Part shown: one piece after another, positions 24,548 through 33,163 of the stretch
How positions within the stretch are numbered: position 1 is the first letter of the stretch
Layout: each line of letters begins with the position of its first letter
Source: Qipengyuania citrea
GTDB lineage: Bacteria; Pseudomonadota; Alphaproteobacteria; Sphingomonadales; Sphingomonadaceae
Length of the DNA stretch: 64,000 nt
Direction: 5' to 3'
Assembly (NCBI RefSeq): GCF_009828015.1
Contig: NZ_WTYG01000004.1
Span: forward strand, 186,001 to 250,000
Made by a program: the position numbers and the translations under genes
Notes under the pieces: generated by a model
Told to the model about the DNA's origin: nothing
Seen by the model: the letters and a program-made list of their open reading frames with translations, nothing else
Databases searched by the model: none

Positions 24548-26413
24548 TTATCGCGCCGCGACGTAGCGTCCCGGCGCATCCTCGATCACTCGGTCACCGC
24601 GGCCGCCGGGCTTGCGCTTGCCCTTCGCGGCCACCGTGGCGGGATCCTGTTCGCGCAGCCATTCGATCCAGTCGGGCCACCAGCTGCCGGGATGCTCCTG
24701 CGCACCGTCGCGGAATTCGGCCAGGGTGCGCGGCGATCCCGTATTGGTCCAGTACTGGTACTTGCCCGAGCCCGGGGGATTGACCACGCCCGCGATATGG
24801 CCCGATCCCGCCAGCACGAATTTCAGCGGGCCGGCGAAATGGTCGGTAATCCGCCAGACGCTTTCGGCGGGCGCGATGTGGTCTTCCTTGCCCGCCTGGA
24901 CGTAGGTCGGGGTCTCGACCAGGCCGAGATCGATCGGCGTGCCATCGGCGCCCAGCGCATCGGGTTCGACCAGCCGGTTGTCGCGGTAGAAATCGCGCAG
25001 ATATTGTTCATGCCACTTGGCGGGCAGGTTGGTGACGTCGCCATTCCAGTGAAGCAGGTCGAAGGCCGGGTAATCCTCGCCCAGCAGGTAATTGTTGACC
25101 ACGTAGTTCCAGATCAGGTCGGTGCCGCGCAGCAGGTTGAAGGTCGCCGCCATGTAACGCCCGTCGAGATAGCCTTCGGGGGTCAGGCCCTTGATCGCCG
25201 CCAGCTGCTGGTCGTCGACGAAGTTGCGCAGCTCGCCCGCCTTCTCGAAATCGACCTGCGCGGTGAAGAAGGTCGCGCTCCTGACCTTGTCCTGCTCGCC
25301 GCGGCGGTGCAGCACCGCCAGCGTCCCCGCCAGCGTCGTTCCGGCCACGCAATAGCCGATCGCGTGGACCGCCGGCACGTCCAGCCGCGCACGGATATGG
25401 TCGATCGCGTCGATTTGCGCGCGCACGTAATCGTCCCACACCACGTCTTTCATGCTGGCATCGGCCGATTTCCAGCTGACCATGAACACGGTGACGCCCT
25501 GTTCGACCGCCCAGCGCACGAAGCTTTTCCGGGCGTTGAGGTCGAGGATGTAGAACCGGTTTATCCATGGCGGGAAGATGACCAGCGGCGTCGCCAGCAC
25601 CGTGTCGGTCGTCGGCGTGTACTGGATCAGCTGGTAGAGCGGGGTCTCGTGCACCACCTTGCCCGGCGTCACCGCGATGTTCTCGCCCAGCGTGAAAGCG
25701 CTCGCGTCGGTATGCGACAATTGCCCGCGCCTCAGATCGGCGAGCAGGTGTTCCATCCCCGTGACGAGGTTTTCGCCCTGCGTTTCCAGCGTGCGTTCCA
25801 TCACCACCGGGTTGAGCAGCGGGAAATTGGCCGGGCTGGCCGCATCGGTCATCGTCCGCGTGGTGAACCGCAATTGTTCGCGCTTGTCGTCGGACAGCCC
25901 GTCGATCCGGTCGACCATTTCGGCCACGCGCTCGGCCAGGAACAGATAGGTCTGGTGGATCAGCGCATAGGCGGGGTGCGCGCGCCAGCGCGGGTCGGCG
26001 AAACGGCGGTCGCGGCGCGGCATGTCGGCGGCGTCCCGGGCCTCTTCCTGCCCGCCGGCGCCCAGTCCGTATTGCGCCAGCACCTGCTGCCACACCTCCA
26101 TCCCTTCCTGCCACAGCGCCTGCTGCTGTGCGGGATCGCCCAGCGGCATCTGGCGGTACCAGTCCTGCGCCAGCCCCATCCACCGCGCCGGGTCCATCCA
26201 CGGCACCAGCGCCTGCGGATCGGCCAGCTGCTCGGCCTGGTATTCCAGCCACATCGTCTGCAGCTTCGTCCCGACCTCGGCCCAGTGGCGCATGTCCTCC
26301 GCCGACAGCGGGTTGCCCCCCGCCGCCTCGGCCATCGGCGCGAACAGCGCGCGGGCGAATTTCGCCGGCGCTTCGAAAAGGTTGGTGAAGGGGTCGGGGC
26401 CGTCGTCGGTCAT
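24548..26413 (-). CDS. phaC: Class I poly(3-hydroxyalkanoate) synthase
   Basis: The protein (621 residues from ATG 26413) has the PhaC N-terminal domain (PRRDRRFADPRWRAHPAYALIHQTYL) and an alpha/beta-hydrolase catalytic domain with the lipase-like box GYCVAG (nucleophile Cys at about 355), PPWINRFYILDL, DHIAP with the catalytic Asp and SGHIAGVVNPP with the catalytic His. Length and motifs match class I synthases such as that of Cupriavidus, which polymerise short-chain (R)-hydroxyacyl-CoA. Two ATGs occur in tandem; AGGAG spacing favours the second. The same frame stays open far upstream, antisense to the aminotransferase gene, and that part is not coding. Confidence 0.95.
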   Translation of the reverse strand: MTDDGPDPFTNLFEAPAKFARALFAPMAEAAGGNPLSAEDMRHWAEVGTKLQTMWLEYQAEQLADPQALVPWMDPARWMGLAQDWYRQMPLGDPAQQQALWQEGMEVWQQVLAQYGLGAGGQEEARDAADMPRRDRRFADPRWRAHPAYALIHQTYLFLAERVAEMVDRIDGLSDDKREQLRFTTRTMTDAASPANFPLLNPVVMERTLETQGENLVTGMEHLLADLRRGQLSHTDASAFTLGENIAVTPGKVVHETPLYQLIQYTPTTDTVLATPLVIFPPWINRFYILDLNARKSFVRWAVEQGVTVFMVSWKSADASMKDVVWDDYVRAQIDAIDHIRARLDVPAVHAIGYCVAGTTLAGTLAVLHRRGEQDKVRSATFFTAQVDFEKAGELRNFVDDQQLAAIKGLTPEGYLDGRYMAATFNLLRGTDLIWNYVVNNYLLGEDYPAFDLLHWNGDVTNLPAKWHEQYLRDFYRDNRLVEPDALGADGTPIDLGLVETPTYVQAGKEDHIAPAESVWRITDHFAGPLKFVLAGSGHIAGVVNPPGSGKYQYWTNTGSPRTLAEFRDGAQEHPGSWWPDWIEWLREQDPATVAAKGKRKPGGRGDRVIEDAPGRYVAAR

Positions 26414-26545
26414 CATCGCTCCTGCCTGGTGCCAAGCGCCTGTTGGGGTCGCAATAGGATATTCCGCCTCCGCATGCACGCGCGCCGATTGCACCGGGGA
26501 GGTGAATAGGTAATCAGTGTGACTCGACCAACGCCCGAAAGAGCC

Positions 26546-27736
26546 ATGATGTCCGACGAATTCTACCGTATCAAGCGCCTGCCGCCCTATGTCATCGCCG
26601 AGGTCAACGCGATGCGGCACGAGGCGCGGCGCGCGGGGCGCGACATCATCGATCTCGGCATGGGCAATCCGGACCACCCGCCGCCGCAGCACGTGATCGA
26701 CAAATTGTGCGAGGTCGCGGCCAAGCCGGGCGCGCATGGCTATTCGCAGTCCAAGGGCATTCCCGGGCTGCGCAAGGCGCAGGCGAACTATTACGGCCGC
26801 CGCTTCAACGTCGATCTCGATCCCGATCGCGAAGTGGTGGTGACGATGGGCTCGAAGGAAGGCCTGTCGTCGATGGCCACCGCGATTACCGCGCCGGGCG
26901 ACGTGATCCTCGCGCCGAGCCCGTCCTATCCGATCCACACCTTCGGCTTCATCATCGCCGGGGCGACCATCCGCAGCGTGCCGACCACGCCCGACGAGCG
27001 CTATTGGCGCGCGCTCGAGAACGCGATGGACTACACCGTGCCGCGCCCGACCGTGCTGGTGGTCAACTATCCCAGCAACCCGACTGCCGAAACGGTCGAC
27101 CTCGCGTTCTACGAACGGCTGGTCGCATGGGCGAAGGAGAACCGGGTCTGGGTGCTGTCCGACCTCGCCTATTCGGAACTCTATTACGACGGCAAGCCGA
27201 CCCGCTCGATCCTCGAGGTCCCGGGGGCGAAGGATGTCGCGGTGGAATTCACCTCGATGTCGAAAACCTATTCGATGGCCGGCTGGCGGATGGGCTTCGC
27301 GGTCGGCAACCCCACGCTGATCTCCGCGCTGACGCGGGTGAAGTCCTATCTCGACTACGGCGCCTTCACCCCGATCCAGGCGGCCGCCTGCGCCGCGCTC
27401 AACGGGCCGCAGGACGTGGTCGAGGAAAACCGCGCGCGCTACCAGAGCCGCCGCGACGTGATGGTCGAAAGCTTCGCCCGCGCCGGGTGGGATATCCCCA
27501 CGCCGCCCGCCAGCATGTTCGCCTGGGCCAAGCTGCCGCCCGGTTTCGAGGAGATGGGCAGCCTCGAATTCTCCAAGCAATTGCTCGAACATGCCGATGT
27601 CGCGGTCGCGGCCGGGGTCGGCTATGGCGAGGAGGGCGAAGGCCATGTCCGCATCGCCATGGTCGAGAACGAGCAGCGCATTCGCCAGGCAGCGCGCAAT
27701 GTGAAGCGCTTCCTCGCCGACCACGCGGGTCGCTGA
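26546..27736 (+). CDS. AlaC-type PLP-dependent aminotransferase
   Basis: The 396-residue protein is a fold-type I aminotransferase with IIDLGMGNPDHPPP at the N-terminus, MGSKEGLSSM, YPSNPTAE, SDLAYSEL and the PLP lysine in SMSKTYSMAGWRMGF. It closely resembles the AlaC glutamate-pyruvate and related aminotransferases, which make alanine or branched-chain amino acids. It is divergent from phaC with 132 bp between the starts. ATG 26546 or 26549 is likely; a GTG at 26519 would extend it. In other genomes the gene precedes homoserine dehydrogenase, which is absent here. Confidence 0.88.
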   Translation: MMSDEFYRIKRLPPYVIAEVNAMRHEARRAGRDIIDLGMGNPDHPPPQHVIDKLCEVAAKPGAHGYSQSKGIPGLRKAQANYYGRRFNVDLDPDREVVVTMGSKEGLSSMATAITAPGDVILAPSPSYPIHTFGFIIAGATIRSVPTTPDERYWRALENAMDYTVPRPTVLVVNYPSNPTAETVDLAFYERLVAWAKENRVWVLSDLAYSELYYDGKPTRSILEVPGAKDVAVEFTSMSKTYSMAGWRMGFAVGNPTLISALTRVKSYLDYGAFTPIQAAACAALNGPQDVVEENRARYQSRRDVMVESFARAGWDIPTPPASMFAWAKLPPGFEEMGSLEFSKQLLEHADVAVAAGVGYGEEGEGHVRIAMVENEQRIRQAARNVKRFLADHAGR

Positions 27737-27842
27737 TGCGGCTGTTGCATCCGGATCGGTAGCATTTCCGCGTCCGGGCGGTTCTCAAACCTCGGTTTTT
27801 ACTTAGTCTCCGGCCCGCATCGGAAAACCGAGGGGTCGCTTG

Positions 27843-28511
27843 ATGAGGGGCGCGACATTCGCATGGCTGTCGACCAGCCCGGCTGTCCCGGTCCGATGGG
27901 ATCTGGGCCATGCCGGCTGGTCGATGGAACACGCACCGGATGCCGCCAGCGCGTCCGCGGCGTTGCCGGGCGTGCTCGACTGGCGCGCCGCCAGCCGGCC
28001 GCGTGACTGGCATGAGCTTGCGGGACGCAGCCGGATCGTCGCGGTAGGGGTCGATAGCCCGCGGGAACGCGCGCGCCTGCTCGATGCCGGGCTGGGCGAT
28101 GCGCTCTCCAGCCACGTCGCCTTCGTCGAGCTCGGCGTGCGGCTGGCGCGGCTGCGCCATGGCGAAAGCTCGCTCCCGCGGTCGCTGCGGGCGGGGCCGG
28201 TGACGCTCGACCTGTTCTACCGCGACGGGCGGCTCGATGGCCGCTGGCTGGGGCTGCATCCGCGCGAATTCGGCCTGCTCTGGCGGCTCGCCGAAGCGCG
28301 CGGCATGCCGATCACCCGCCGCCAGCTGCTGCGCGATGTGTGGCGGATCGAGCATCCGCCCGAAACCAACTCGCTCGCCGTGCATGTCTCGCGGCTCCGG
28401 GCCAAGCTGGCGGTCTCCGCCTGCAGCTGGCTGGTGGAAACGCATCCGCAAGGCGGCTACCGGCTGGCGGCCCGGCCCGCGGCCATTCCCTGCGAGGCGC
28501 AATGCGCCTGA
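27843..28511 (+). CDS. OmpR-type winged-helix protein with degenerate receiver
   Basis: The 222-residue protein ends in a clear Trans_Reg_C domain (residues about 125-210: LHPREFGLLWRLAEARG, ITRRQLLRDVW, SLAVHVSRLRAKL, GGYRL). The first 120 residues have the length of a receiver, and a stretch RARLLDAGLGDALSSHVAF recalls the alpha4-beta5 end of one, but the acidic pair, the phosphoacceptor context and the conserved lysine are missing. It may therefore bind DNA without phosphorylation. No kinase gene is adjacent. ATG 27843 has GAGGGG eight bases upstream. Confidence 0.75.
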   Translation: MRGATFAWLSTSPAVPVRWDLGHAGWSMEHAPDAASASAALPGVLDWRAASRPRDWHELAGRSRIVAVGVDSPRERARLLDAGLGDALSSHVAFVELGVRLARLRHGESSLPRSLRAGPVTLDLFYRDGRLDGRWLGLHPREFGLLWRLAEARGMPITRRQLLRDVWRIEHPPETNSLAVHVSRLRAKLAVSACSWLVETHPQGGYRLAARPAAIPCEAQCA

Positions 28512-28600
28512 CCGTCCGTGCCGCTGCCGGCACGCGGCAACTGGACATGGCCCGCCCGATGGGTACCAAGGGGCGCACAATTGCGGAGAGAGGTTTCAGC

Positions 28601-29398
28601 ATGCAGTTCAACGATCGCGTTTCCATCGACCTGGCCGATAATGGCGTGGCGCAGGTCCGCTTCACTCGCGGCGACAAGATGAACGCGCTCGATCCCGCTC
28701 AATTCGACGCGGTGATCGCCGCGGGCGAAGCGCTGCGCACGATGAAAGGGCTGCGCATCGCCGTGCTGTCGGGCGAGGGGCGCGCCTTTTGCGCCGGGCT
28801 CGACACTGCCAGCTTCGGCGGCGACGGCGGCGGATCGTCCAAGCTTGCCGAACGCGGCTATGGCAATGCCAACCGCGCACAGGAAGCCGCGATGACCTGG
28901 CGCAAATGCCCCGTGCCGGTGATTGCCGCAGTGCACGGCGTGTGCTTCGGCGGCGGGCTGCAGATCGCCAGCGGCGCCGATATCCGGGTGGTGCACCCGC
29001 AGACGCGCATGGCGGTGATGGAAATGAAATGGGGCCTCGTGCCCGACATGGGTGGTTATGCCCTGTGGCGCGGGCTGGTGCGCGACGACGTGCTGCGCGA
29101 ACTGACCTACACCAACCGCGAATTCATCGGCGAGGAAGCGCTCCAACTCGGCCTCGCCACCATGCTCGACGACGATCCGCACGCCCGCGCCACCGCGCTG
29201 GCCGAAACCATCGCCAACAAGAACCCCGAAGCGATCCGCGGCGCCAAGCGCCTGTTCCGCGTGATGCATGAAGAGGGCGAGGATGCGATCCTGCTGGCCG
29301 AGAGCGAGGAACAGGACGCCATCATGCGCCAGCCCAACCAGATCGAGGCGGTCATGGCCGAAATGCAGAAACGCGCGCCGGTGTTCAAGGACGTGTAA
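28601..29398 (+). CDS. Enoyl-CoA hydratase/isomerase (crotonase) family protein
   Basis: The 265-residue protein has the crotonase fold landmarks: the oxyanion-hole segments LSGEGRAFCAGLD near residue 65 and VHGVCFGGGLQIASGADIRV near 115, then MEMKWGLVPDMGG and a C-terminal helical region. Glu in MEMKWGLVPD sits at the region where hydratases keep one catalytic glutamate, so the enzyme may act as hydratase, isomerase or hydrolase on an acyl-CoA. GGAGAGAGG lies just before ATG 28601. The gene is monocistronic as far as can be seen; several acyl-CoA dehydrogenases lie further along. Confidence 0.88.
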   Translation: MQFNDRVSIDLADNGVAQVRFTRGDKMNALDPAQFDAVIAAGEALRTMKGLRIAVLSGEGRAFCAGLDTASFGGDGGGSSKLAERGYGNANRAQEAAMTWRKCPVPVIAAVHGVCFGGGLQIASGADIRVVHPQTRMAVMEMKWGLVPDMGGYALWRGLVRDDVLRELTYTNREFIGEEALQLGLATMLDDDPHARATALAETIANKNPEAIRGAKRLFRVMHEEGEDAILLAESEEQDAIMRQPNQIEAVMAEMQKRAPVFKDV

Positions 29399-29472
29399 GG
29401 GGGGGGCTTGGCCTCACGGGCCGGCTGCGCGCGTTAACATAGCTATGACGATCTGCGCCTAGGCACGCCACT

Positions 29473-30204
29473 ATGCAGCAATTCGGCCAAATCACTCGCC
29501 GCCTGTCCGGATGGGTCATGCTCTGCCTTGCACTGGCAGTCGCGGGGTGTTCGCTCACCGATCAGACGCCAGTCTATCGCTATCGGCTGACCGTGGAGGT
29601 CGATACGCCCGATGGGGTGAAAACCGGATCGAGCGTGATCGAGGTGGATACCGAGGTAGCGGGCGGATATTCGATCCCGACACCCGGGCGGGTTACCAAT
29701 CGCGTACGCGGCGAAGCGGTGACGGTCGATCTCGGCGAGGGGCGGGTGTTGTTCGCACTGCTGCGTTCGGAGGCCGACATCGATTGGGCGGGACGGGTAA
29801 TGTACCGCCTTTCTCCGCAATACGCCGGCGAAAATGCTCTTCGGGACGGGTATCGGAACATGCTGCGGCACCGGCCGGAAAGGACCGTGCCGCGACATTT
29901 TTCGCGTGCCGACCAGGTGAATAAACGCTCGGCCTATCCGATGCTGGTCACTTTCGGCGACCTCGACGATCCTGCCAGCGTCGAACGAGTCGACCCCGAC
30001 GATCTGGCCGCGACATTCGGAGAAGGGGTCCGCCTCAAGCGCATCACTGTGCAGATCACCGACGATCCGGTTACTAGCGGGATTGAGCAACGGCTGGGAT
30101 GGTTGGGCAATATCAGGGAAATGAATCTCTCCAATGAGGACTTCCCAGAAGATTTTCCCGTTGGTGATTTTAGTGGGCTCTTCCAAAAGGATACAATGAG
30201 GTGA
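29473..30204 (+). CDS. Hypothetical lipoprotein
   Basis: The 243-residue product has a signal peptide with the lipobox VAGCS (Cys at about 26), followed by a beta-rich domain (YRYRLTVEVDTPDGVKTGSSVIEVDTE). I do not recognise a named family. Codon use near the 3' end (30100-30204) is visibly more AT-rich than the neighbours. Its stop overlaps a GTG that opens a 20-codon reading frame, which may be a remnant of a second gene. Confidence 0.75.
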   Translation: MQQFGQITRRLSGWVMLCLALAVAGCSLTDQTPVYRYRLTVEVDTPDGVKTGSSVIEVDTEVAGGYSIPTPGRVTNRVRGEAVTVDLGEGRVLFALLRSEADIDWAGRVMYRLSPQYAGENALRDGYRNMLRHRPERTVPRHFSRADQVNKRSAYPMLVTFGDLDDPASVERVDPDDLAATFGEGVRLKRITVQITDDPVTSGIEQRLGWLGNIREMNLSNEDFPEDFPVGDFSGLFQKDTMR

Positions 30205-30263
30205 AATGGAATGTTTTATCTCGTTGGTCGCCTTTGATAGCTGCAATCGCGGTTTTGGATTAG
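30201..30263 (+). pseudogene. 20-codon reading frame coupled to the lipoprotein gene, probable remnant
   Basis: A GTG overlapping the upstream stop (GTGA) opens a frame for 20 residues starting MKWNVLSRWSPLIAAIAVLD, hydrophobic enough for part of a membrane or signal segment, then stops. It may be a truncated downstream gene or chance. The region is AT-rich for this genome. Confidence 0.25.
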
Positions 30264-30529
30264 ATACCGATAAGTTGGCTAATCGGCTCGGCTAACATCC
30301 CAGCGCTCGCCACCATATCCTACCGCCGCACCCACCAATCACCCCGCCCGCGGGATAGCGCAGGCCGAAGCGTAGCCCAGGCCGCGCGTGATCGCGGGGA
30401 ACAGCCTGCCGCCGGCTGCGGCGAGCGTCATTTCGGTAGGGACGGGGCGCGAATGCTGCGCCTCGATTGCCTCGCCCAATTCGACCGCGCGGAGAAAATC
30501 GCTTTCGTCCGCGGTTATCTCGCTTGAGG
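30264..30529. other. Intergenic stretch without a convincing gene
   Basis: Several short overlapping frames exist, for example a 24-codon plus-strand frame at about 30451-30525 and a minus-strand frame ending near 30345, but none has a start with a ribosome binding site and a recognisable product. It could hold the degraded end of a gene. Confidence 0.5.
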
Positions 30530-30946
30530 CTAGGCCGCTTCGCTTGCGGGCTGCGACGCGGCGAGGAATTGCCGTACGAGGTGTTTGAGATGCGTCGGGA
30601 AGTGGTCGAGCCCGGGGGCCTCGCCAATCGGTGCCCCGATCCTCGTGTCCGGCTTGAGCCGTTTCATGCGCCAGTTGGGAAATGCGCGCTGCGCGATTTC
30701 GGTCTGGCTCAGGATCTCGATCTGCGAATGGCGCGTGTCTTCGCCAAGCCGCGAAAGCAGCGCATCGATTGCGCTCCGGGAACCTTCGACGACCTGGAAG
30801 AAGCGGTTTTCCGCGAAGATCAGGAACCCGGTGAGATCGTCTCGGGAATTGTTTCGTGCCGAGGTTTCGATGATCTTGAACACATCGTCGGGAGCAAGGA
30901 CGCTCGATGCCCTGCTCACATAGGCTAATTGCAACACCCGGTTCAC
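30530..30946 (-). CDS. BLUF-domain blue-light sensor protein
   Basis: The 138-residue protein is a stand-alone BLUF domain: N-terminal LQLAYVSRAS with the flavin-interacting Tyr, ARNNSRDDLTGFLIFAENRFFQVVEG with the Asn and Gln positions expected for flavin contacts, and SQIEILSQTEIAQRAFPNW, then a short C-terminal helical tail of about 40 residues. BLUF proteins bind FAD and shift hydrogen bonding on blue light. No effector domain is fused, so it should act through a partner. The large PAS-GGDEF-EAL gene and the LOV kinase later in the window show that light or redox signalling recurs here, but no direct link is visible. Confidence 0.9.
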   Translation of the reverse strand: MNRVLQLAYVSRASSVLAPDDVFKIIETSARNNSRDDLTGFLIFAENRFFQVVEGSRSAIDALLSRLGEDTRHSQIEILSQTEIAQRAFPNWRMKRLKPDTRIGAPIGEAPGLDHFPTHLKHLVRQFLAASQPASEAA

Positions 30947-31184
30947 TCCTGAATTTTCGCTATCCTAACCAGTCTGGCTTACCGAGCCGTTAAGAAATTG
31001 CCGGTCAGTGGGTGCGCCACGGCGCCGTTCTGTCACCGCTCCGCGCTTGGCCGCGGGCCTTCCCATCGCAGCAAATTCTCGGGTATCGCCGGCATCCCCA
31101 TTGCGCTGCCCGATTGCGCGTGTTCAACACCGCAGCCGGTTCATCCAGGGGCACGATCGGGCTTGCTCCACGTTAGAGGTCATG

Positions 31185-32039
31185 ATGTTCGATCGCCTGT
31201 CTGTCCTGCCGCAATATCTCCTGCCCAAACGCGGGCTGACACGTCTTGCCGGGCGCGTTGCCCGGGCGCGTGGGGGGCGGGCGACGACCCGGCTGATCCA
31301 CTGGTTCGTCGGAAAATACGGCGTCGACATGAGCGAGGCCGAAAACCCGGACATTGCCAGCTACGCCTCGTTCAACGATTTTTTCGGCCGCCCGCTGAAA
31401 CCGGGCGCGCGGCCGCTGGCCGATGCCGATTTCATCTCGCCGGTGGACGGTGCCATCAGCCAGTTCGGCGCGATCGACGATCACCATATCCTGCAGGCCA
31501 AGGGGCATCGCTTCACCACGACCCAACTGGTCGGCGGGGACGCCGCGCTCGCGGGCCGGTTCCGCCACGGCAGTTTCGCGAACCTGTATCTCTCGCCGCG
31601 GGATTATCACCGGCTGCACATGCCGTGCGCGGGCCGCCTGCAGCGCATGATCTATGTTCCCGGCGCGCTGTTTTCGGTCAATCCCGTGACCGCGCGCGGC
31701 GTGCCCGGACTGTTTGCCCGCAACGAACGCGTGGTCTGCGTGTTCGATTCCGAAACGCATGGGCCCTTCGTGATGGTGCTGGTCGGCGCGACGATTGTCG
31801 GCAGCATGGCCACCACATGGCACGGGGTGGTCAATCCGCAGCGCACCGGGGCGATTGCCGAGTGGGATTATTCGGACCAGCCGGTCGTGCTCGAACAGGG
31901 CGAGGAAATGGGCCGCTTCCTTCTCGGATCGACGGTGATCATGCTGTTCGAGAAGGATGTCATCGAATTCAATGCGGACTGGCGCCCCGAAGGCCCGGTT
32001 CGGCTGGGAGAGGTGATGGGCACCAGGCCCGCCCGGTAA
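31185..32039 (+). CDS. psd: Phosphatidylserine decarboxylase
   Basis: The product (284 residues; an ATG three bases earlier is also possible) has the Psd landmarks: FNDFFGRPLKPGARPL, SPVDGAISQFG, YLSPRDYHRLHMP and the self-cleavage site FLLGSTVIM (LGST), where the serine becomes the pyruvoyl cofactor. It makes phosphatidylethanolamine at the inner membrane. AGAGG lies five bases before ATG 31185. The pssA gene often found beside psd is not in the window. Confidence 0.95.
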   Translation: MFDRLSVLPQYLLPKRGLTRLAGRVARARGGRATTRLIHWFVGKYGVDMSEAENPDIASYASFNDFFGRPLKPGARPLADADFISPVDGAISQFGAIDDHHILQAKGHRFTTTQLVGGDAALAGRFRHGSFANLYLSPRDYHRLHMPCAGRLQRMIYVPGALFSVNPVTARGVPGLFARNERVVCVFDSETHGPFVMVLVGATIVGSMATTWHGVVNPQRTGAIAEWDYSDQPVVLEQGEEMGRFLLGSTVIMLFEKDVIEFNADWRPEGPVRLGEVMGTRPAR

Positions 32040-32092
32040 TCCCGGTTCACGGCTACGCGCAGTCTCGGATCAGGAAACGCGCCGTGCGGTGC

Positions 32093-32827
32093 TCAGGCGG
32101 CGGCGGAAGCGTCGCCCTTCAACCGCCGTGCCTGGAATGCGAAGCGCGCGGCCCTGCCGACATCCTCCTGGAACGATGAATTGACCAGTCCGCCGACGAT
32201 CGAACCCACGAGGGGTACGACCATGCCCGCCCGGCTGCGGAAGCTGGTGAATGCGATTGCGCGCGAAATCCGCTCGACTGCCTGATCGACGATCGGCGCG
32301 ATGTGTTCGTGATCGGCATGGACGAGTTCCCCGGCCGGGCCGAGGGCCGCTTCCAGCGCCGCAATGCGGTCCCGGCGCGCCTCGGGTTCGTCCACTGCGG
32401 CCAGTTCGAGGATCTGGAGGCGGAACAGCTTTTCTGCCGGGCCATCGCCCGTGTAGCCATAGGCGCGCCCGGTATCGCGGATGGCGCGCAGCGCAATGGC
32501 GATGGTGGCCGGGATGTCCGCGCTCATCGACAGCGCACCGCCCAAGCCAGCGGCGGCCCCGGTGGTCGCGCTGACGCTGCGCGCGGCGCGCGAGACCTTG
32601 CGTGCCGCCTGCCGCGCCGCCTCGAGATCGGCCGCATCGTGATCGAACTGGACGAGGCGCGGGGCGCCCGCCGCCCGGTCGAGCCCCTTCAGCACGGTTT
32701 CGACCAGACCCTTCGGGACCACGCTGGCGATCGCTGCCCCGAACGGATGCGTCAGCCGCTCCAGTCCGCGCCCGAGGCGGGAAGGGGTGCTGTCGCGGAA
32801 CCGGCGCTGCTCTTCGATGATATCCAT
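32093..32827 (-). CDS. EcsC family protein
   Basis: The 244-residue protein shows the EcsC pattern: an amphipathic N-terminal region, ATTGAAAGLGGALSMSADIPATIAIALRAIRDTGRAYGY in the middle with two Gly/Ala-rich helices, and MVVPLVGSIVGGLVNSSFQEDVGRAARFAF at the end. EcsC proteins are associated with membranes and ABC transporters in Gram-positive bacteria, but the function is not established. The start at 32827 was chosen on family length; its ribosome binding site is weak. It is convergent with psd. Confidence 0.78.
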   Translation of the reverse strand: MDIIEEQRRFRDSTPSRLGRGLERLTHPFGAAIASVVPKGLVETVLKGLDRAAGAPRLVQFDHDAADLEAARQAARKVSRAARSVSATTGAAAGLGGALSMSADIPATIAIALRAIRDTGRAYGYTGDGPAEKLFRLQILELAAVDEPEARRDRIAALEAALGPAGELVHADHEHIAPIVDQAVERISRAIAFTSFRSRAGMVVPLVGSIVGGLVNSSFQEDVGRAARFAFQARRLKGDASAAA

Positions 32828-33163
32828 GCCAACCGAATGGCTGCGGGGCGGACACGTTCCGGAACGGGGCTGGTAATTCGGCAGCCGGCCGGTGGGTTCG
32901 CGGGTACGCCAGTTCCCCCGCGCTCGCTCCTTTAGCCCCGGATAGAGGCGACTCGCGCGCCGCTTTCCTACAGCGTGGGCGATCGGCATGAGCGGCCCGC
33001 TCTTTGACCGCGTGAAATTGCTACCCTGCCGGGCGTGAACGGTGCAGTGCCTTATACTGCCGGAAGGTCACACATGCGCGGGCGTTGCCGGGGGCAAACT
33101 GCTGGCTGCGCTGATCATTCCGGGAAGGTCACGCTTTCCGCAGGAGCGTAAAGCGGTCCACGT

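Noticed and set aside
24548..27724. A 1058-codon open frame on the minus strand
   Set aside because: Only the part up to about 26413 is phaC. The rest runs antisense to the well-supported aminotransferase gene and has no recognisable content; GC-rich codon bias keeps the frame open.
30292..30627. 111-codon minus-strand frame overlapping the BLUF gene end
   Set aside because: The translation is Arg-rich and unlike any known protein, and it reads through the BLUF gene in another frame.
33062..33131. Direct repeat of GGAAGGTCAC 60 bp apart near the thioesterase end
   Set aside because: Only ten bases long and without further structure, so chance cannot be excluded.
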